Shown in pieces: positions 1 through 10,934 of a stretch of DNA of 64,000 bases. Position 1 is the stretch's first letter, and each line of letters begins with the position of its first letter. The stretch covers positions 3,100,001-3,164,000 of the forward strand of contig NC_133007.1 in assembly GCF_048564905.1 (NCBI RefSeq), in the 5' to 3' direction. The notes below the pieces were generated by a model, which was not told the origin of the DNA, ran no database searches, and saw nothing but the letters and a program-made list of their open reading frames with translations. This DNA is from Vicugna pacos. Its lineage: Eukaryota; Chordata; Mammalia; Artiodactyla; Camelidae. The position numbers and the translations under genes were made by a program.

Positions 1-139
1 TACAACAGGTGCAGAGCGAGCAAGACTAAGCCTAGAAAATGGGGCACAGGGTTAGAGCCAGAACAACAGATCAAATATGGAGTCACATAAGTTCTTTTCT
101 ATTACACTATCACCTTTCGGACTTTTAAGTTTATACTAA

Positions 140-372
140 TATACTTTACACTTTTCCCACTTTAAGTTCTACAATCGAGGAGCATTAAGTGCACTCACAA
201 CACCGTGAGACCAACACCACTGGTTTCAGCCTACTTTCTTCCTCGAACAAAAAGCTTGTATCCAAAGCACATCACACATCCTCGCTCTCCCGTAACAAAC
301 CCTAATCCTGTTTCTCCCTCGGGTTTTTACCTATACTGGGGGTGCCCAATAAATGAAATCATATACAAGATG
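140..372 (+). repeat. LINE L1 3'-end-like fragment (old, L1M type)
   Basis: The stretch resembles the 3' untranslated end of old mammalian L1 elements: a segment about a gene-proximal 'cattaagtgcactcacaa' block followed by 'accaacaccactgg', as in L1M tails. A second copy of the same kind lies at about 3.8-4.06 kb. The subfamily cannot be set by eye. Confidence 0.4.
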
Positions 373-409
373 GCTTCATTTGCCTGCCCACATGGTTCAA
401 GCAGCGGCT

Positions 410-2820
410 GGTGATGTTTTGTTTTGTTTTCACTTGAAATAGCATTTTCATTATTTGAAAGGGAAATCCAGGTGGGCTAAAGATGTGATGCACAAAATAA
501 AGCCCTTTCAGTAACTCTGTGCATAACCTCGGGGGAGGCACTGCCCTTCCCCCTGTGACACCACAGGCAGAGACAGAAGGGAGATGCTTAGCTCTTCCCT
601 GGGGCAAAAGCAAAACCAAGCAAATCAAGAAACCAGCAGAAGCCCAAAAATATAGCCGGAAAGACCAACCACGACCCGGAAGAAGCGTTCCTCAGAACCC
701 AAGGTTGGAGAAAGGCTACATATCCCCGGGGTCCAAAAACCTCTCGAAACCCAGTGCTCTGAACAAACAGAACACACACGGGCGGTTCCAACGAGAGGCA
801 GGGCAGGTGGCCAGTGTGTGTTAAGACGTGCTTGACCTCTCGGGGGAGGACACGGGCGGACGGACACACTGTGGAGGGACAGCACTGGTCACCATGACAC
901 TGGCAGGTCTTTAGCCTGGTGACAGCCAGCCCTGGTGACAACGTGAGGAGGCAGAGGCCCCAGCAGATCCCCCGGAGGGACGAGAGAACAGAAACTCCTC
1001 TCCAGGGAAACTGTGCAGGACGCATCAAAGGGACACAGGCGCAGCAGCCTTTCCCCGGCAGTGCCGATCCTTAGAGCTGACCCCACCAAAGTGCTCGCAC
1101 AACTTGCAAAGAAGTTTTTTTTTTTTTTCAGTAACATGAAAAGAATCAGTATGTCATCAAGGCACTTTCACAAGTGACCTGCCCTGGGCCCTAACAATAT
1201 AAACACGCAAATACACATACACGCACGTAAATGTATAAGCACAGACATCCAGGAAAAGAGAGAGACTGAAACACAGTGAGGCAGAGGGAGAGAGAGAAAC
1301 AGAGAGAGGGAGAGAGACAAGACAGGCGCAGAGAGACAGACAGAGGGAGAAGGAACGCTGGAGCTGGGAACGAGCAGAAGTCACGCCCATTTTCACACGT
1401 CACTCTGCACGTCAGAACCCGGTCCCGATGTCCATCCACCCTGCAGGGGAGGGTGCGTGTGTGTGTGGGGGGTCACACACGGACACGTGACCAGAAGGCA
1501 TAAAAGCAGAGAGCACTGTGGGGCAGCCCACCCTAGAGGCCGAGATGAGACACTGGGCCTGAATCTAAACATGACAGAATGACCCAGGAGGTGGTATGCC
1601 AGCGAGAACGAAGTCACAGTTATATGCAATTTCTCACCCCCCCGCCCCCCACGCCCCGACAGGGAGCTTGGAAGCAGGCGGCAAGGGGAGTGACTTTCTC
1701 CGGACCCCAGAGCAGACCCCAGCCTGCGTGGGGTGTGCTCTGCGCTCCGCAAGCCCTCTGTGGGGCCCTCCCTTTGCTGAGTCTGTGCACGAGCTCCCCG
1801 TGATGCCAGCCCGCGGGGCTGACAGGTGCAGTAGGTGTTTGTGGCTCTGGAGACACGATGGCTTCCCCAGGAAGGAGGGGCCAGGATGATCCCCACCGTG
1901 CCGACAGGGGACCGGGGAGACCCTGAGGGGCAGGCGGCTCGTCCAGGGTGACAGCACTGCTGACGAGGGGGGGCGGGGTCCGAACCCAGCCGCGTCCTCA
2001 GAGCTGGCGCCCTGGCTGCATCCAGGCCTCAGCAGGGTCCTGGGGAGGGGGGCTGAGTTGGTGTCACTGTGTGTGGACATGGCACGGGCTGGGAGGTGAG
2101 CAGTCAGCAGCCCAGAGAGGCCCTTGGGGAGCTTTGTGTAAGGAGGAAGCTTGGGGAAGGGGACCCCAGGAAGTGACCTCTCTTCCCTGGCAGCAGAACC
2201 CAACAGAACTTAGAACCGAGGTCACCGGGCACCCCCTCTGTCGAGAAGCCCCTACTCAGCTCACTCGGTTGGTGAACTCAGCTCAACTCAGTCACACATG
2301 TTCTGCTGCGTCCCAACACCCCGAGGCCGCGGCCCCCGGAAGGCCCGCAGCGAGGGGCTGGGCCAGCGGTGCTGGCGCTGGGTCAGCTCTCACCCCAGGC
2401 GCCTCTGGCCTTTTGGCCACAGGGACCCAAAGGTAACCCAGGGAGGCCCGGGGCAGGCCCGCCCAGGCCGGGCCACCACTCAGACCCCACCCGGGTATAG
2501 CCCCACATCCCCTTCTCCTTGCTGGTGGGGGTGGCCTGCCTCAAGCACGAGCAGGTCAGAGGCCTGGGGGGGCCGGTCGCGTCCGCACCCCGGGTCCCAG
2601 CTGGCGGGCTGGGCTGTGGTAAGCCGGGCAGGGCCCTGCCACCCGAGTCGAAGCCCATGCCCTCTGGCTGTGTCTCTTCCCTCCCGGGTGGCCGTCTGAG
2701 CTGACCAAGGTCCCAGTCTGATCTGGCAGCAGAGGGTCGAGTGGGCAGAAGCAGGCGTGGTCCTGGCCGGGCAGGGCTCTGAGACCTCCGGGCCGGGCCG
2801 GCTGCCGGTCACTGTCATTG
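410..2820. other. No gene recognised; G+C-rich unique-looking DNA
   Basis: Open frames here are short, overlap on several strands and lack convincing exon borders. From about 1.6 kb the base composition becomes G+C rich, which inflates chance open frames. I see no protein family in any frame. The 5' exons expected of a NUTM2 gene (the proline-rich N-terminal part) are not visible here. Confidence 0.5.
1256..1352. repeat. Polypurine (GA-rich) simple repeat
   Basis: A run made almost only of A and G with repeated 'gagaga' units, interrupted by a few other bases. It explains the Ser/Leu-rich open frames on the minus strand here, which are not genes. Confidence 0.75.
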
Positions 2821-2823
2821 CAG

Positions 2824-3748
2824 AGCTGGACACTGCAGGAGCCGCTGGATGAGGACACCCGCGCCGCCTCCCCGACTGAGGGGCCGGTGCACGCTTCTCA
2901 GGGCCAGCACCAGCTCCGGGTGAGTCTGCACACGGAGGGGTCCCCGCCACCACGACGGCCTCCTCCTCAGAAACCACCCAGGCGTTACGCCAGGGTCCCA
3001 CCTGCGGGTGACAGGCAGCTCAGCAGATCCGGCTCTGCCCTGGAGCACCTCCCTGGGAGTCAGGTGGAGAACCAGGAGCCCACCGAGGCAGAGCGTGAAG
3101 GTGAGAAGGGCGGGGCTGGTGCATGTGCATAGGTGACGGAGGGCCCAGGGCTGGGCCACACAGGGAGGCGTCCCCAGAGGCTGCTGCTGGCACCAGAGCA
3201 AAGATTGGCCTCAGACCACCTGTCTAGAAGAGTTCAGTCACAAAACACATCCTGTGGGCACTTGCTGGGTGGGAGCTGTCTGGAAAGCTCTGGGAAGATG
3301 TCTGTCCTTGAAGAGGCCCACGGAAAGGGAGGCACGTGGGTCAAGTTTTCCTCTCTCACAGCATGAGCGAGCACCTCCTCAAGACTGAAAGCTCTCTCCA
3401 CTTCCAACAGTCACAGATCCAGAGCAGGCGGGGGCAGGGGAAGATGCCACAGACCAAAACCAGGACCATCAGGATCCAGCAGGAGACCCCGAGCTCCCTC
3501 CTGTTGCTCCTGCTGCTCCTGACAATCCCGCAGCTCCTGCTACTCCTGAAGGTCCCGCAGCTCCTGCTGCTTCCGAAGGTCCTGAAGATGCTGCACCTGC
3601 AGCCGGACCGCTGGGCCACGGACACCCAGTTCAGGCGTCACCAGCCCCTGGGGCTGAGCCCCCTCTGCGCCCACCTGCACCTTCTTCTTCAAAATCCCAC
3701 CATGAATCCCCTCCCGCACCCGACCTTGACTTCCATTCCCCTGAAGTG
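2824..3748 (+). pseudogene. RALGDS/RGL4-like Ras-GEF linker fragment (two exons)
   Basis: Two exon-like segments join in frame. The first (2824-3100) starts after a 'tcattgcag' acceptor and ends at a 'gaag|gtgaga' donor with one base over. The second (3411-about 3748) starts after 'ttccaacag' and takes up that base to read V-T-D-P-E-Q. The first ends in 'EPTEAERE', preceded by a 'YARV...GD...ALEHL' pattern. That recalls the end of the RasGEF N-terminal module of RALGDS and its relatives ('YAQL...GSDLERR...LEPTEAE'). The second is a Pro/Ala/Glu-rich linker with degenerate 'PEGPAAPAA' repeats, also typical of that family. RalGDS proteins activate Ral GTPases at membranes downstream of Ras. The catalytic RasGEF and Ras-binding exons are absent, and old L1 sequence follows at once. 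I infer a decayed partial copy; it could instead be exons of an unrelated proline-rich gene. Confidence 0.38.
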
Positions 3749-3814
3749 GTTTGTGTTTGGTTTTTCTTCACTTCCCTCTGTTTCTTTCATGTCGGTTATG
3801 GCATCCTTTATTTT

Positions 3815-4065
3815 GCCTTTTTAAGTTTCTTTTAATAAAATATAGACTTTGTCCCTCTGAAATTGTGCAATTCAGGAGCACTAGGTGCCTTCACGATGCC
3901 GTGCGACCATCGCTACCATGCAGGCTCACACTATTTCTTTCTTCAAAGTAAAACCCTGGATCCAGAGCACGCACTCCCCCCCAGCCCCTGACAGCCCCGA
4001 GTCCTCTTCCCCTCTGGGTGTCTTTACCTCTCCTGGGTGTTCCCTGACACGGGCACAATTACAGC
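3815..4065 (+). repeat. LINE L1 3'-end-like fragment (old)
   Basis: The sequence around 'gcaattcaggagcactag' and 'gtgcgaccatcgctacc' matches the pattern of old L1 3' tails ('...acaattcagtggcat... gtgcaaccatcaccac...'). It directly abuts the RALGDS-like segment and supplies the apparent 'taataaa' after its open frame. Confidence 0.5.
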
Positions 4066-4432
4066 TGATTCAGAGGATTGGGCAGGAGCCCACTTGGGCT
4101 CATCTGTGAAGTGGTATCAGATTCCCTGGCACAGGCCAGACCTCAGAGATGACAGGGATCGGTGTTATGAAAAGTCAGTCGTGAAGAGGAAAAGAGCTCT
4201 CCAAGGCACCGTGTCCCAGCTATGGCGTGGGAGTGCATGGTCTCCCTTCAGTGAGTGGGAGGGGGGTGACAACAGTAGCCAGGAAGGCCTGTCTTTGACT
4301 CCCAGATACCTGCCTCTGCTCCTCCTGACGCTCAGTCATGCTGTGTTGGGGGATGTGCGGTCCATGATGCCAGGTGGGGTCAGGCTGGTGGGGAATGGGC
4401 TGTTCACTGAGACTGACCTTGACGGCTTACAG

Positions 4433-4561
4433 CCCAGTGCTTCGATCCCTGGCCCGACTCAAGCCCACTATGACGCTGGAGGAGGGACTGCAGCGGGCCG
4501 AGCAGGAATGGGAGCGCATGACCAACTTCGACCGAATGATGTATTACGAGATGGCGGCAAA
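4433..4561 (+). pseudogene. NUTM2-like exon A
   Basis: Acceptor 'ggcttacag' and donor 'gcaaa|gtgagt'. One base completes a codon from a missing upstream exon; then the frame reads '[19 protein letters not shown]' and on to 'YYEMAAK'. This is the start of the block most conserved between NUTM1 and NUTM2. No stop or frameshift is present. Confidence 0.8.
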
Positions 4562-5583
4562 GTGAGTCCGCGTCCTGGACCCAAGGGCTGCGGTGGGTGA
4601 GGGCGACACCCCAGGGCAGGATCTGGCTGTGGTCAGAGAGGAGGAGGGAGGAGGCAGCTCTCCCAGCACAGGGTCCCCGCAGCCCAGAGGCTGGACTACA
4701 TTCCAGAAGCCTCTCCCACACCTTGACAGCTTGGGTCTATTAGTCCTCTGCCCAGGGCTCCGCCCTTCCCTGATGTGGCCTTCTTTTGTCTTGATGAAGG
4801 GCTCACTCGGGGTGGAGTGGGGAAACTGTGAGCCCAGTGCGGTCAAACTCCAGCCCTCACGGCTGTGCAGGGAAACATGTTCCACCCACCAGCCTGCTGC
4901 CTCCTTACTGCTGGGGGCCTGGAGGCCACTCACATGGCATTTGGGACCCTCTCTCCTCCTGAAGTGTGGCCGGACTGGGTAACCTGGTGTCCCTCCCAGA
5001 GAGGCTGGGGAAGCCAGCGTGTCTCTTACCACAAGGGTCACTGGCTCTTCATGAAATTTCTTCGGGGTAAACCTTTCATTTGAAAAGCCAAAACAAACAA
5101 GCACTTCTCAGAGGAAAGGAAAGCCTCTCCACTAACCTTAGGGTCCACATCCTACAACCTCTCCTGGGCCCAGTTTCCAGGTTTATGTTCCAGGACTCTC
5201 AGCATCAGCCCAGGATCCTGGATCCGGGCAAGGACCCCCGTGGGGAACACCTGCCTGATCTGGCCTCTGGCTGTCAGCCCTTCCTGTGTTTCTGGACACG
5301 GGCAGGGGGCAAGTGGATGGTCCCCTGTGGGCCTTCCATGCAGGCCTGGTTCAATTCAGTGACCTGGGTCTATGCCGTTGAACGCCCTGCAGTGCTGGGG
5401 AGGCACAGGTGTCCCCAGATCTGGTATTTGCCCCAAGAACAGCTCCCCGCTGGGGACACCACCTCACAGGGCCTTGACCGCCCCCAGCACATCCTCTCCT
5501 GATCCCTCCATCTCTGCACCCTGGGTGGCCTCCAGAGCCCAGGACTTTTTCTCAGCATGGCCTGGGCCACCCTAATCCCTCAG

Positions 5584-5723
5584 GTTCAAGGAATTTGAGG
5601 CAGAGGAGGAGATACAACTTCAGCAACTGCAGTGCATGAAGTGGGTGCAGTGCCTGCCTCCTCCACCCCCACCGAAGCCGGAACCTCAGGGGCCCCCAGA
5701 CCCAAAAGTGGGCCTGCAGCAAG
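5584..5723 (+). pseudogene. NUTM2-like exon B
   Basis: Acceptor 'cctcag' and donor 'agcaag|gtaccc'. It completes the Lys codon left by exon A and reads 'FKEFEAEEEIQLQQLQ', then a proline run 'PPPPPPKPEPQGPP', ending 'VGLQQ'. Reading through the donor gives a longer open frame that I take as intronic, because relatives continue from 'QQ' to a 'P.KAGP' motif, found in exon C. Confidence 0.78.
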
Positions 5724-6207
5724 GTACCCACGTGCCCACTGGAGCCGGACGCAAAGGTAACAGGGACCTAGGGATGGCCACTGTCCCCACGTCAGTCCTC
5801 TTCCCTCAAGGGGGGCACTGGTCTTTCCACCTCAACAGCCACCCAGAGGGGGTCTCGGCTGCACTTTGTCACTACGGGGTATTGACCTGGTCTGCTGTTC
5901 AACTCCTCTCCCACTTCCCTGTCTGAGGGCCCCACAGAAAGTCTTCCTCAGAAGAGGGCAGGATGGGGAGACCTTTGAAAAAGTTGGAGGTTGCACACTT
6001 CCTCACACACGTGGCTCTCTTAGCTGCTCCCACTTACCTCTCCCTCCTCACCCCCATCACAGTGGGGGAAGACACAGGTGGTCCTGACCCCACCCACACC
6101 CACGTCCACGTCCCCCAAACACGGCGCTACCCGACAAGCGCACTCCATGCTCAGGCGCTGGACGCGGGAGCCCCTCACCCTCCTTTTCTCCTCCCGCTCT
6201 GCCTTAG

Positions 6208-6476
6208 CCTCTGTGCCCAGGAAAGCCGGCCCCAGGGCCAAACCCGCCCACCCACAGCCACACAGATCCCAGCGGCCCCGGGAGACCAAGGCACCCAAGG
6301 AGATTCCCCTGGAGGCTGTCAAGGAGTATGAGGACATCTTGGAGGAGCTGCTGGGGCCTGTCCACTCGGCCACTGGGGAGACAGATGCAGAATGCCCAGA
6401 GGACGGGACCTACCCGGACTCGAGTCTCCTGAGCTACATGGACCAGCTGTGTTCCCAGGGAGACTTTGTCACCAAG
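6208..6476 (+). pseudogene. NUTM2-like exon C
   Basis: Acceptor 'ctgccttag' and donor 'accaag|gtgagc'. It reads '[11 protein letters not shown]', then '[20 protein letters not shown]', an acidic stretch and '[18 protein letters not shown]'. All are recognisable NUT-family blocks. The exon is open and ends on a codon boundary. Confidence 0.82.
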
Positions 6477-6766
6477 GTGAGCTGGGCCTGCAGCCTCGGG
6501 GCTGCAAGATTCCACGGACTGGCACTCTCAGCACCCAGGAATGGGGTTCAGCCCAGGCCTTTGGGACTTAAGCTCGGCTACTTGTCCCTGAGCTTTGTGT
6601 GTGTGAGTGTGTCTCCGTGTGTAGCTGATTGCCACGGTGGTTTGAAACATGCCACCTTGTGGAGGAGAACAGAGTGGGTCTCTGCTGTTCACTTTCGCTG
6701 CAGGTATTTGTGCCTCACTGGTTACTCCTGGCCAAGGATGCTCACAGCCTTGTCCTTCCACCTTAG

Positions 6767-6883
6767 GTGGAAGCCGTCATTCACCCTCAGTTCCTGGCAC
6801 ATTTGCTTTCCCCAGAACCACAGCTGGATCCCTTAGCCCTAGCTGAGGAGTTAGAACAGGAGGAAGGACTCTCTCCTGAAGAG
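6767..6883 (+). pseudogene. NUTM2-like exon D
   Basis: Acceptor 'ccaccttag' and donor 'gaagag|gtgagc'; exactly 39 codons. It reads '[19 protein letters not shown]' and '[15 protein letters not shown]', the most diagnostic NUT-family block. It is intact. Confidence 0.85.
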
Positions 6884-7328
6884 GTGAGCCAGAGGAGGGA
6901 GGGACACTCAGGGAGACTAGGGAGGGAGGGATCCCAGTTACAAGAAGGAAGGCAAAGGACACCGAGGGAACCAAGGTGAGGCAGGACCCAGGTGAGCCAA
7001 GGAAGGGATGGGACGCCAGAACAGGAGGCCCACAGCGCTCTACTCAACCCTCCCCTGCCTGGAAGGCCTGGCATTGTGGAGGGCCTGCTAGGGACTGGGG
7101 CAATGCAGGACCGTAGGAAGGAGAGGATGGGGGCCCAGAGAGAAAGGAAGGACACACAGCCGGGAACGAGGCCCAGGAGGACAGCAGGAGTGCCAGTGTG
7201 CGTTCTTCGATTGGAGTCCTGGAGGCATCCCCCCTACAGCCCCTCACCGCCATCATCGGCTGCCCGGCCCTCCTGCTGCCCTCACCCGTATATGCGGGGC
7301 CAGTCACTGACCACCGCCCTCCTATCAG

Positions 7329-8132
7329 CTGGTGTAGAAATGACTCCTGGCCCTGAAGGAGGAGTTGGGTGCGCGGGCGCCCAACACTCACCGTGCACCC
7401 CGATTGGACTCAAGTCCTCATAAGTCTGATGTTACACAAGATGCCCAGAGGCATGACGAAGGCCCCCAGCTGGGGGTCAGCAACGAAGATAGCCCACCAG
7501 AGATTGAGTCTGAGGAACTTTCAAGGTGCAACGAAACAGAGAGTGGCCTGAACACGTCAAAACACTGTCTTCTCTCTCCAGGACATGAGGGTTTCCCTCC
7601 ATCCCGGGCTGGACAGCCCCTCTCTCCTCCCCAGGGTCAAAGGCACACTGCACCGAGTCTGGGACCCAGGGACACCTCAAATCTCAGAGAGGCCTCTCCT
7701 CTAAGGGAGGATGCAGGACCAAGGCCAGAGGATGGGTCCAGTGAGGCCAAGGTGGCGGCCCCCAGCCTGGATTTTATCTTGGCTACTCAGTACTGCCTGA
7801 AGCCCTGGGGAGGGAAGTCCCACAGCTCTGCCCCAGGGCCCTTAAGATTTCTCTGCCCTGCAGCTCAGGGGGCCCCCCAAGCCCCCTCTCCTCATAGAAT
7901 CAGCCTTAGCCCAGCTCCTGCACCAGCTGCCAAGTCCAGGAAGCGGGATCTGTGTGCAGGCCAGGTGTCTGATGACAAGCTACCCCAGACCAAGCCTGAC
8001 CTCGGGATCTCTGGGAGACCAGCCTTGACTCTGGGGCTGGTGCGACCCTCACAACCAAAAAAGAGGAAGTGTGACCCATTTGTCGCAGGGAATGTGAGGA
8101 GGAGGAGGAAGAAGAGGCACTGCAACAAGTAA
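7329..8132 (+). pseudogene. NUTM2-like last exon with two early stops
   Basis: The acceptor is 'cctatcag'. The first codons are CTG GTG TAG AAA TGA CTC CTG GCC CTG AAG: stops at 7335-7337 and 7341-7343 replace the Glu and Arg of the family's 'LVEKRLLALK'. After these the frame stays open for about 260 codons to TAA at 8130-8132. It has family blocks 'LTLGLVRPSQPKKRKCDPFV' and a basic end. The persistence of a long open frame after the stops suggests the damage is young, or that splicing avoids them through the AG at 7357-7358. Confidence 0.8.
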
Positions 8133-8323
8133 TAACCCTCCAGTGCCAGCCCCCCAGGGGGCCCTCATGGGAGCTTAGGGGCTCTTTCTCATCCAGTGCT
8201 GATCCTGGCTGATGTAGGGGGTGGGGGGGGTCCATCAGGGCCAGGGTGGGGTGGGGTGGTGGGAGTTGGAGGGTTGGGGAGGTGGGTGGGAGCAGCACCT
8301 TGCGGTGATATATGTAAAACGGG

Positions 8324-8329
8324 AATAAA
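8324..8329 (+). promoter_or_regulatory. Polyadenylation signal of the NUTM2-like gene
   Basis: AATAAA lies 192 bases after the stop codon, followed by T-rich and GT-rich sequence ('aagttttgtttgg'). This is the expected spacing for cleavage near 8345-8360. Its survival fits an unprocessed, recently functional copy. Confidence 0.65.
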
Positions 8330-8359
8330 AATAAGTTTTGTTTGGAAATGTTCTAAGAC

Positions 8360-8980
8360 CAGTTTAGTCTTATTCGTCTGTGCTGCTGCACAGAGAGGGC
8401 TCCTGAGAGGGAGGAGGAAGAGGCCCCAAGAGCTATGGATCCACAGGTGGCCGGCTACGTCTTCCTCCACATTGACACATGGTCCTCAGATGCTCCTGGG
8501 AGCCCCCAGCTCCCACGTTCCCCAGGAACCCCCACATCATTCTTTTCACTCAAGTCTGCTTGGCCACAGGCCTGTGGGACAGCCCATCATCATCAGCATT
8601 CCTGAACAAACTAGGGATGGAGAGCTGTCTTTGTGCCTTTCAGACCTTTGGACTGACTAAGCAGTTCTCTAGAATGGAGCCTCGAGACAGCCCTGGTCTT
8701 TGGGGAGCTTCTCTCTGCTTCCCTGAAGCAGCCAGCCCAGAGAGCCTCCTCTAGTCTCCTGGGATTCCTGTAACTGGTGAAGTGGTGGAGGCAGCACCCT
8801 CTTAACCCCAAGGACACATGGGGGATGGGCTGAGAGGGAGTTCATGGGCGCCTGTAAAGGAGTGTAAAAGGGGAATGACAGTGGGCGCCGCTGTGGGACT
8901 TGTGGGATTTACGTGCGGGGGCAGCACGACCAGCTGAGGGTTTGTAACATGCTGGACTTTGACTGCCGATCCGAGCACTG
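8360..8980. other. No gene recognised
   Basis: Downstream flank of the NUTM2-like gene. Short open frames on both strands have no recognisable family or exon borders. Confidence 0.5.
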
Positions 8981-8984
8981 CTTA

Positions 8985-9075
8985 GTTGCATGGTATGTTT
9001 AGTTTGTGAAAGGTTATCAGGCTGTAAGCTTGATATCTGTACTGTTCTGCATATACATTACACTTCACTTCAAGT
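8985..9075 (+). repeat. LINE L1 3'-end-like fragment
   Basis: The pattern 'gtatgtttagtttgtgaa... caggctgtaagcttgat... tctgtact... atatacattacacttc' matches the common old L1 tail ('...ttgtgaaaattcatcaagctgtacactt...'). Confidence 0.4.
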
Positions 9076-9439
9076 CAAAAGTTAAAAAATAATAATTTTT
9101 TAAAACTTTTTTGAAGTAAAGCAAAAAAGAAAAGCAGAGAAGAGTAATTATCACAAAACTGAGGATTGTGGTCACCTCTAGAAGGGGATTTGATAACACA
9201 TTTCTAAGGTTCTCACAATGTTCTATTCTACAATTTATACAATAATCACATTATTAATTTACTTTTTAAACAGGTACGTTTTACATCTGTTTCAGTACGT
9301 GAAAATAAAATTAGAAGTAGTAAAAAAAATACAATAGTCCAGTAAATGTAAAAGCAACTAAAACAAATTCCTAGAAAACTAAAAGTATCAACAAAAAACA
9401 GAAAATGAAAACTCATGTAACCATTTGTTAAAGAATTTC

Positions 9440-10645
9440 TGAATCAGTAGTTTAACATGTTCCTATCAAAACCAGACAAACAAAATTCAGGTTCAGATGG
9501 CTTTACAAACAAGTTCTACCAAACTTTAAAGGATTCAACCATTCCAATTTTTCAGAAAGAGAAATAGAACACAGGAAAAGAAGGAATACCGCCTAACTAA
9601 TTCCCTAAGGATGGTCTAATTTTGACACCAAAACCACAGGACAGCATGAGAAAGGGAAGACTACAGACCCATTTCATTCACGAACACAAGGATAAAACCC
9701 CAAGGATTTATGAGCAAACCAAAGGCAGCAGTACACAGCAGTGATGATGACCTAGCTGGGCTTAATCTCAGGAATGAAAAGCTGCTTCAGCATTAGAGAA
9801 ACCTTTTCATGTTACCTGAAATTTGTAACAGATGAAAGAAGAAAAATCACATGAAAATTTCTAGAGAAGCAATGAAAAAGCAATGTGGAGATGCAACAAT
9901 CATTCAGGACTTTGTAAAAATTTGAAGAAGAGAAACTCATAAGGAAAACTACATGAACACCGACAGAACTGACAGCCCTTCTCATTCAATGAAAGCTTTA
10001 CTTTTAACATGAGCAATACCCACTCACCACTGCTCTTAAGACAGGGAAAAAAAAAAAGTCTAAGTAATGAAAATAAATAAAATTGTCATGATTTTCAAAT
10101 GCTATGCTTGTCGTAAAAGAATTTCAGCACAAATTCTTGGAACAAGACTTTAGCAAGGCTGCAGGATATCATAAAATCAACTGGTAAAAGTCAAATGCCT
10201 TTCTCAAAACCAGAGCAGACAGAAATTACAGTAACAACAACAAACATCAGGGAGCAAGGAATCGATTTAACAAAAGACATATAAGAGGAAGCGCATAAAA
10301 CTTTACTGGAAGAACTAATTATGAAAACAATGTGGCATCACCTAGTGAACACGCACGTGCCCTCCCACCCAGCAAATGTACCCCTGGGGGTGCGGTGCGT
10401 CCAAGGAAACTCTCCTGTATCAGGAGAGATGTACCAGGTTATTCTCAGAAACACTGGAATAACAAGAAACAACCCAAAATGTCCATGAATAGTAGAATGA
10501 ATAAACTGTGGTATATTTATATATGGAAGTAGTGAAAATGATTAACTATACTCAGGAACATGATGAGTGAACAAAGCTACCTGAAGAACACACACAGTGA
10601 CTCCACGTACATAAAATTCAAACCAGGGAGTGCTAAGCACGACAC
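9440..10645 (+). repeat. Old LINE L1 remnants (ORF2 and 3' region)
   Basis: From about 9450 the sequence follows L1 ORF2 ('cagatggctttacaaacaag... ttctaccaaac', 'ccaaaaccacaggac', 'gactacagacccatttc'). Around 10.33-10.62 kb it follows the typical ORF2 end and tail ('acactggaataacaag', 'ccaaaatgtccatgaatag', 'agaatgaataaactgtgg'). The reading frame is badly broken. The divergence suggests an ancient insertion. Confidence 0.7.
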
Positions 10646-10908
10646 TGCTTAAGGAGCATCACAGGAGGGGGATATACATGAAGGTGCCTAACGGACAAGA
10701 AGCGCTGAAGAAACAGCAGTCCCATGGGGGCTGTGGGGAACCACCTGGAGGGCGGGCCAAGAAACACAGACCAGCACAGCCAGTGGTCACAAGGGGACAC
10801 TCTCCACTGCACAGTGAGGTCGTCCCAATACTACCTTACAGAACAGAAGAGCTTCCAAATTCACTTTATGATGCAAGTGTAACAATAAACCCCAAACGAG
10901 ACAGCCTG

Positions 10909-10929
10909 CACACACACACACACACACAC
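10909..10929. repeat. (CA)n microsatellite
   Basis: About ten CA units just upstream of a further L1 remnant. Confidence 0.85.
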
Positions 10930-10934
10930 CAACA

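Larger units (their letters stand above)
4433..8350 (+). pseudogene. NUT family member 2-like gene, 3' half, with two nonsense codons
   Basis: Five exons (4433-4561, 5584-5723, 6208-6476, 6767-6883, 7329-8132) with good GT/AG borders join in one phase. They give the conserved core and C-terminus of NUTM1/NUTM2 proteins: '[14 protein letters not shown]', '[20 protein letters not shown]', '[13 protein letters not shown]', '[14 protein letters not shown]', '[13 protein letters not shown]', then 'LVRPSQPKKRKCDPFV' and a terminal 'RRRRKKRHCNK'. The 268-codon last exon is much shorter than that of NUTM1, which favours NUTM2. NUTM1 recruits p300 in testis; NUTM2 genes are little studied. The basic tail looks like a nuclear localisation signal. 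Two defects stand out. The last exon begins CTG GTG TAG AAA TGA where relatives read 'LVEKRLL', and the N-terminal exons are not seen upstream. The rest of the last exon is open. A cryptic acceptor at 7357-7358 would skip both stops in frame. Decayed or recently damaged copy. Confidence 0.8.

Noticed and set aside
2920-2970. A 51-base intron within the first RALGDS-like exon
   Set aside because: It is too short for a mammalian intron, and the frame is open straight through.
3748-3824. A hydrophobic tail that would follow the RALGDS-like exon in frame
   Set aside because: It reads into intron or repeat sequence with an old L1 end directly after; the apparent poly(A) signal belongs to that repeat.
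6078-6836. A 252-codon frame running through the NUTM2-like exon C and its introns
   Set aside because: Only part of it (6208-6476) is exon; the rest reads through clear splice sites.
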